Assembly: GCA_002294045.1 (NCBI GenBank)
Contig: DBEP01000006.1
Span: forward strand, 18,442-82,441
DNA from: Lachnoclostridium sp. UBA903
GTDB lineage: Bacteria > Bacillota > Clostridia > Lachnospirales > Lachnospiraceae
Reading direction: 5' to 3'
DNA length: 64,000 bases
Part shown: in pieces, positions 62,054 to 64,000 of the stretch
How the letters are laid out: each line of letters starts with the position of its first letter
How positions within the stretch are numbered: position 1 is the stretch's first letter
Made by a program: the position numbers and the translations under genes
Notes under the pieces: generated by a model
What the model was told of the DNA's origin: nothing
The model's database searches: none
What the model saw: only the letters and a program-made list of their open reading frames with translations

Positions 62054-62986
62054 TTATTCAGTAAATAACGGAGTAGATAAATATCTTTCACCGGTATCCG
62101 GCAGTAATATGACAATTGTCTTTCCTGCATTCTCAGGCCGTTTAGCAACCTGCGTCGCTGCCCATGTTGCTGCTCCCGAAGATATACCAACTAATAAACC
62201 TTCCAGTTTTGCAATAGCTTTTCCGGTTGCAAAAGCATCGTCATTATCAACCGTAATGATTTCATCATAAATTTCAGTATTAAGTACTTTAGGAACAAAT
62301 CCTGCTCCGATTCCCTGAATCTTATGAGGTCCCGGTGTCCCTTTGGATAAAACAGGAGAAGCACTCGGTTCAACCGCAATAATCTTCACATCCGGATTCT
62401 TGCTCTTTAAAAATTCACCGGCGCCGGTAATTGTACCGCCGGTACCGATACCGGATACAAAAATATCAACTTTGCCGTCGGTGTCTTCCCAAATTTCGGG
62501 GCCGGTTGTTTTTCTATGGACTTCCGGATTAGCACTGTTCACAAACTGACCGGGAACAAAAGAGTCCGGTATTTCTTTTGCTAATTCATCTGCTTTAGCA
62601 ATAGCGCCGTTCATTCCCTTTGCGCCTTCAGTTAATACTAATTCCGCACCATATGCTTTTAGGAGATTTCTACGTTCAATACTCATTGTCTCTGGCATAG
62701 TCAAAATAATTTTATAGCCTCTGGCCGCTGCTACGGAAGCAAGGCCGATACCGGTATTACCGCTGGTAGGTTCAATAATGGTTGCTCCCGGTTTTAATAA
62801 GCCTTTTTGCTCCGCATCATCAATCATTGCTTTTGCAATTCTGTCTTTTACACTTCCGGCAGGATTATAATATTCCAGTTTTCCCACTAATTTAGCAGAT
62901 AACTCATTTGCTTTACCGTATTGAGACAATTCCAATAAAGGTGTCCCGCCAATTAAATCTGTTAAACTTTTTGCAATTTTTGCCAT
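62054..62986 (-). CDS. cysK: cysteine synthase A
   Basis: A 310-aa PLP enzyme making cysteine from O-acetylserine and sulfide. Lys47 in NPAGSVKDR binds PLP; SGNTGIGLAS and GTGGTITGAGEFL contact the cofactor phosphate. The ATG at 62984-62986 has AAGGAG; a TTG six codons earlier is rejected. Single gene with its own promoter. Confidence 0.95.
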   Translation of the reverse strand: MAKIAKSLTDLIGGTPLLELSQYGKANELSAKLVGKLEYYNPAGSVKDRIAKAMIDDAEQKGLLKPGATIIEPTSGNTGIGLASVAAARGYKIILTMPETMSIERRNLLKAYGAELVLTEGAKGMNGAIAKADELAKEIPDSFVPGQFVNSANPEVHRKTTGPEIWEDTDGKVDIFVSGIGTGGTITGAGEFLKSKNPDVKIIAVEPSASPVLSKGTPGPHKIQGIGAGFVPKVLNTEIYDEIITVDNDDAFATGKAIAKLEGLLVGISSGAATWAATQVAKRPENAGKTIVILLPDTGERYLSTPLFTE

Positions 62987-63047
62987 ATTCTCATTCTCCT
63001 TCAATTTATTTTATAATGAATTTAATAAGTTCGCTTGCTTTATATAT

Positions 63048-63076
63048 AATCTATCACAGTAGGCATCATTTGTCAA
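63048..63076 (-). promoter_or_regulatory. cysK promoter
   Basis: Minus-strand TTGACA (63071-63076), 17 bp, TAGATT (63048-63053). Confidence 0.75.
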
Positions 63077-63180
63077 CGATTATTTTGATATTTCATATAT
63101 GATTACTATGAATTATATTGTTAATAAGTATGTATATTGATAATTAAATAATAATAGTTAATAAACTCATAAACTAATAC

Positions 63181-63230
63181 GCATTAATACGTATTAGTTT
63201 ATTGACATACGTAATAATACGTGCTACAAT
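63181..63230 (+). promoter_or_regulatory. hicAB promoter with repeated TACGTATTA/TAATACGT operators
   Basis: TTGACA (63202-63207), 17 bp, TACAAT (63225-63230). TAATACG-type half sites occur before and within the promoter in both orientations. This suggests autorepression by HicB, which has a ribbon-helix-helix domain. Confidence 0.75.
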
Positions 63231-63262
63231 AAATACATGATAAGGAAAGGAGATTACATAAG

Positions 63263-63451
63263 ATGCCAATGACACCGAAGCAAATGATAAAGCTACTAAA
63301 ACAGAATGGATTTTATGAAGATAGGCAAGATGGTTCACATAAATTTTTTAAGAATCCAGAACTAATAGATGTACAACGGTTCCTTATCACAATAAAACCC
63401 TTAAAAAGGGAACGGAATATAAAAATCCTTAAGGATGCAGGAATTAAATAA
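63263..63451 (+). CDS. hicA: HicA-family mRNA interferase toxin
   Basis: A 62-aa double-stranded RNA-binding-fold toxin that cleaves mRNA. Catalytic His26 lies in DGSHKFF; IKILKDAGIK is the family C-terminus. The second half is somewhat divergent from the usual xPxH strand. GGAAAGGAG ribosome binding site. First gene of the pair. Confidence 0.85.
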   Translation: MPMTPKQMIKLLKQNGFYEDRQDGSHKFFKNPELIDVQRFLITIKPLKRERNIKILKDAGIK

Positions 63452-63508
63452 AGCTCTTAATCGTTATAACCAATAGAGGTATTTATATAACATAGGAGGT
63501 ACTTTACT

Positions 63509-63907
63509 ATGAAAAAATTATACTATCCAGCTATATTTCAAGTTGAAGAAGAAGGTGGATATTCAGTGTTTTTTCCGGATATTGAAGGATGCAATACACA
63601 GGGTGAGACTGTAGAGGAAGCATATGATATGGCATTTGATGCCTTAAGCTTAACATTGTCTTATTTGCACGATAATAAATTAGATATCCCGGAACCTTCT
63701 AGGCCGCAGGACGTAAGATTAAGTACTAATCAGTATGTAGTTATTATTCAATTTGATATGCAGGAGTATCTACGAAAGCATCAATCAAAAGCCGTGAAAA
63801 AAACATTAAGCATTCCGTCATGGTTGAACGAAGTAGCAATGGAACAAAATATTAATTTTTCACAAGTGCTTCAAGAAGCTTTATTAAACAAAATTAATAT
63901 TCATTAA
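63509..63907 (+). CDS. hicB: HicB-family antitoxin
   Basis: A 132-aa antitoxin with the partial RNase-H fold YPAIFQVEEEGGYSVFFPDI and GCNTQGETVEEAYDMA. A ribbon-helix-helix follows at the C-terminus (KKTLSIPSWLNEVAMEQNIN). It neutralises HicA and represses the operon. 57 bp after hicA with AGGAGG. Confidence 0.9.
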   Translation: MKKLYYPAIFQVEEEGGYSVFFPDIEGCNTQGETVEEAYDMAFDALSLTLSYLHDNKLDIPEPSRPQDVRLSTNQYVVIIQFDMQEYLRKHQSKAVKKTLSIPSWLNEVAMEQNINFSQVLQEALLNKINIH

Positions 63908-63937
63908 TATATTTAATAAATAGTCCTTAGTGAATCT

Positions 63938-64000
63938 TAGAGTGTGTTTGAAAAATTATCGCACCGTTCTGAATGTCCCAATTTGTGGGAGACAAGGAGC
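63938..64000. repeat. end of a 100-bp palindromic repeat, cut by window edge
   Basis: TAGAGTGTGTTTGAAAAAT, CGCACCGTTCTGAATGTCC and GGGAGACAAGG match the reverse complement of 44152-44210 closely. The other half lies beyond the window. Confidence 0.7.

Overview
The window comes from a low-GC, spore-forming anaerobic Firmicute, most likely a Lachnospiraceae-type clostridium. The evidence is AGGAGG-type ribosome binding sites, frequent TTG/GTG starts, an Rnf complex, a class II ribonucleotide reductase, SpoIIID-family sporulation regulators, and strong TTGACA-17-TATAAT promoters. Almost everything is transcribed from the minus strand.

Layout, left to right. (1) 0-0.4 kb: start of rpsL. (2) 0.6-11.7 kb: an accessory block between rpsL and rpoC, which are usually neighbours. 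It holds an NrdR-controlled B12-dependent ribonucleotide reductase, a nitrogenase-like cluster (one NifH-like and two NifD/K-like proteins), a FecBCDE-type metal/tetrapyrrole importer and an AraC regulator. (3) 12-23.7 kb: rpoC, rpoB, rplL, rplJ (with L10 leader), rplA, rplK, nusG, secE, rpmG. (4) 24-37.6 kb: a respiratory/flavin region with a LacI regulator, an EetB-like protein, rnfBAEGDC, apbE, a PplA-like lipoprotein, dmkA, dmkB and an unusual NDH-2. With the EetA-like and FMN-binding proteins at 60-61.7 kb this makes a flavin-based extracellular electron transfer set. (5) 38.0-57.9 kb: a 19,532-bp element that splits spoIIID. It carries a large serine recombinase, a small gene overlapping it, an HD-GYP protein, an ABC/GntR operon, two nucleobase permeases, a fucosidase/sugar-ABC cluster and a DUF3791/DUF3990 module. 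(6) 58-64 kb: ferritin-like protein, an intact SpoIIID paralogue, thioesterase, FMN-binding protein, EetA-like protein, cysK and hicAB.

Main discovery. The two spoIIID pieces (start at 57846, end at 38045, both minus strand) share a 9-bp direct repeat. Recombination at that repeat restores an exactly in-frame 89-codon spoIIID. The circle produced would carry a symmetric 52-bp attP. The split gene and the recombinase operon each have a sigmaE-like promoter. This looks like a skin-type programmed excision element, in spoIIID rather than sigK.

Second discovery. The NDH-2 carries five perfect DAVSSAT heptads, each a match to the ApbE flavinylation consensus, in a predicted extracytoplasmic loop, and an apbE gene is nearby. 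This suggests a multi-flavin tether.

Third. A hairpin repeat lies just past the transcription terminators of many minus-strand genes, always in the same orientation.
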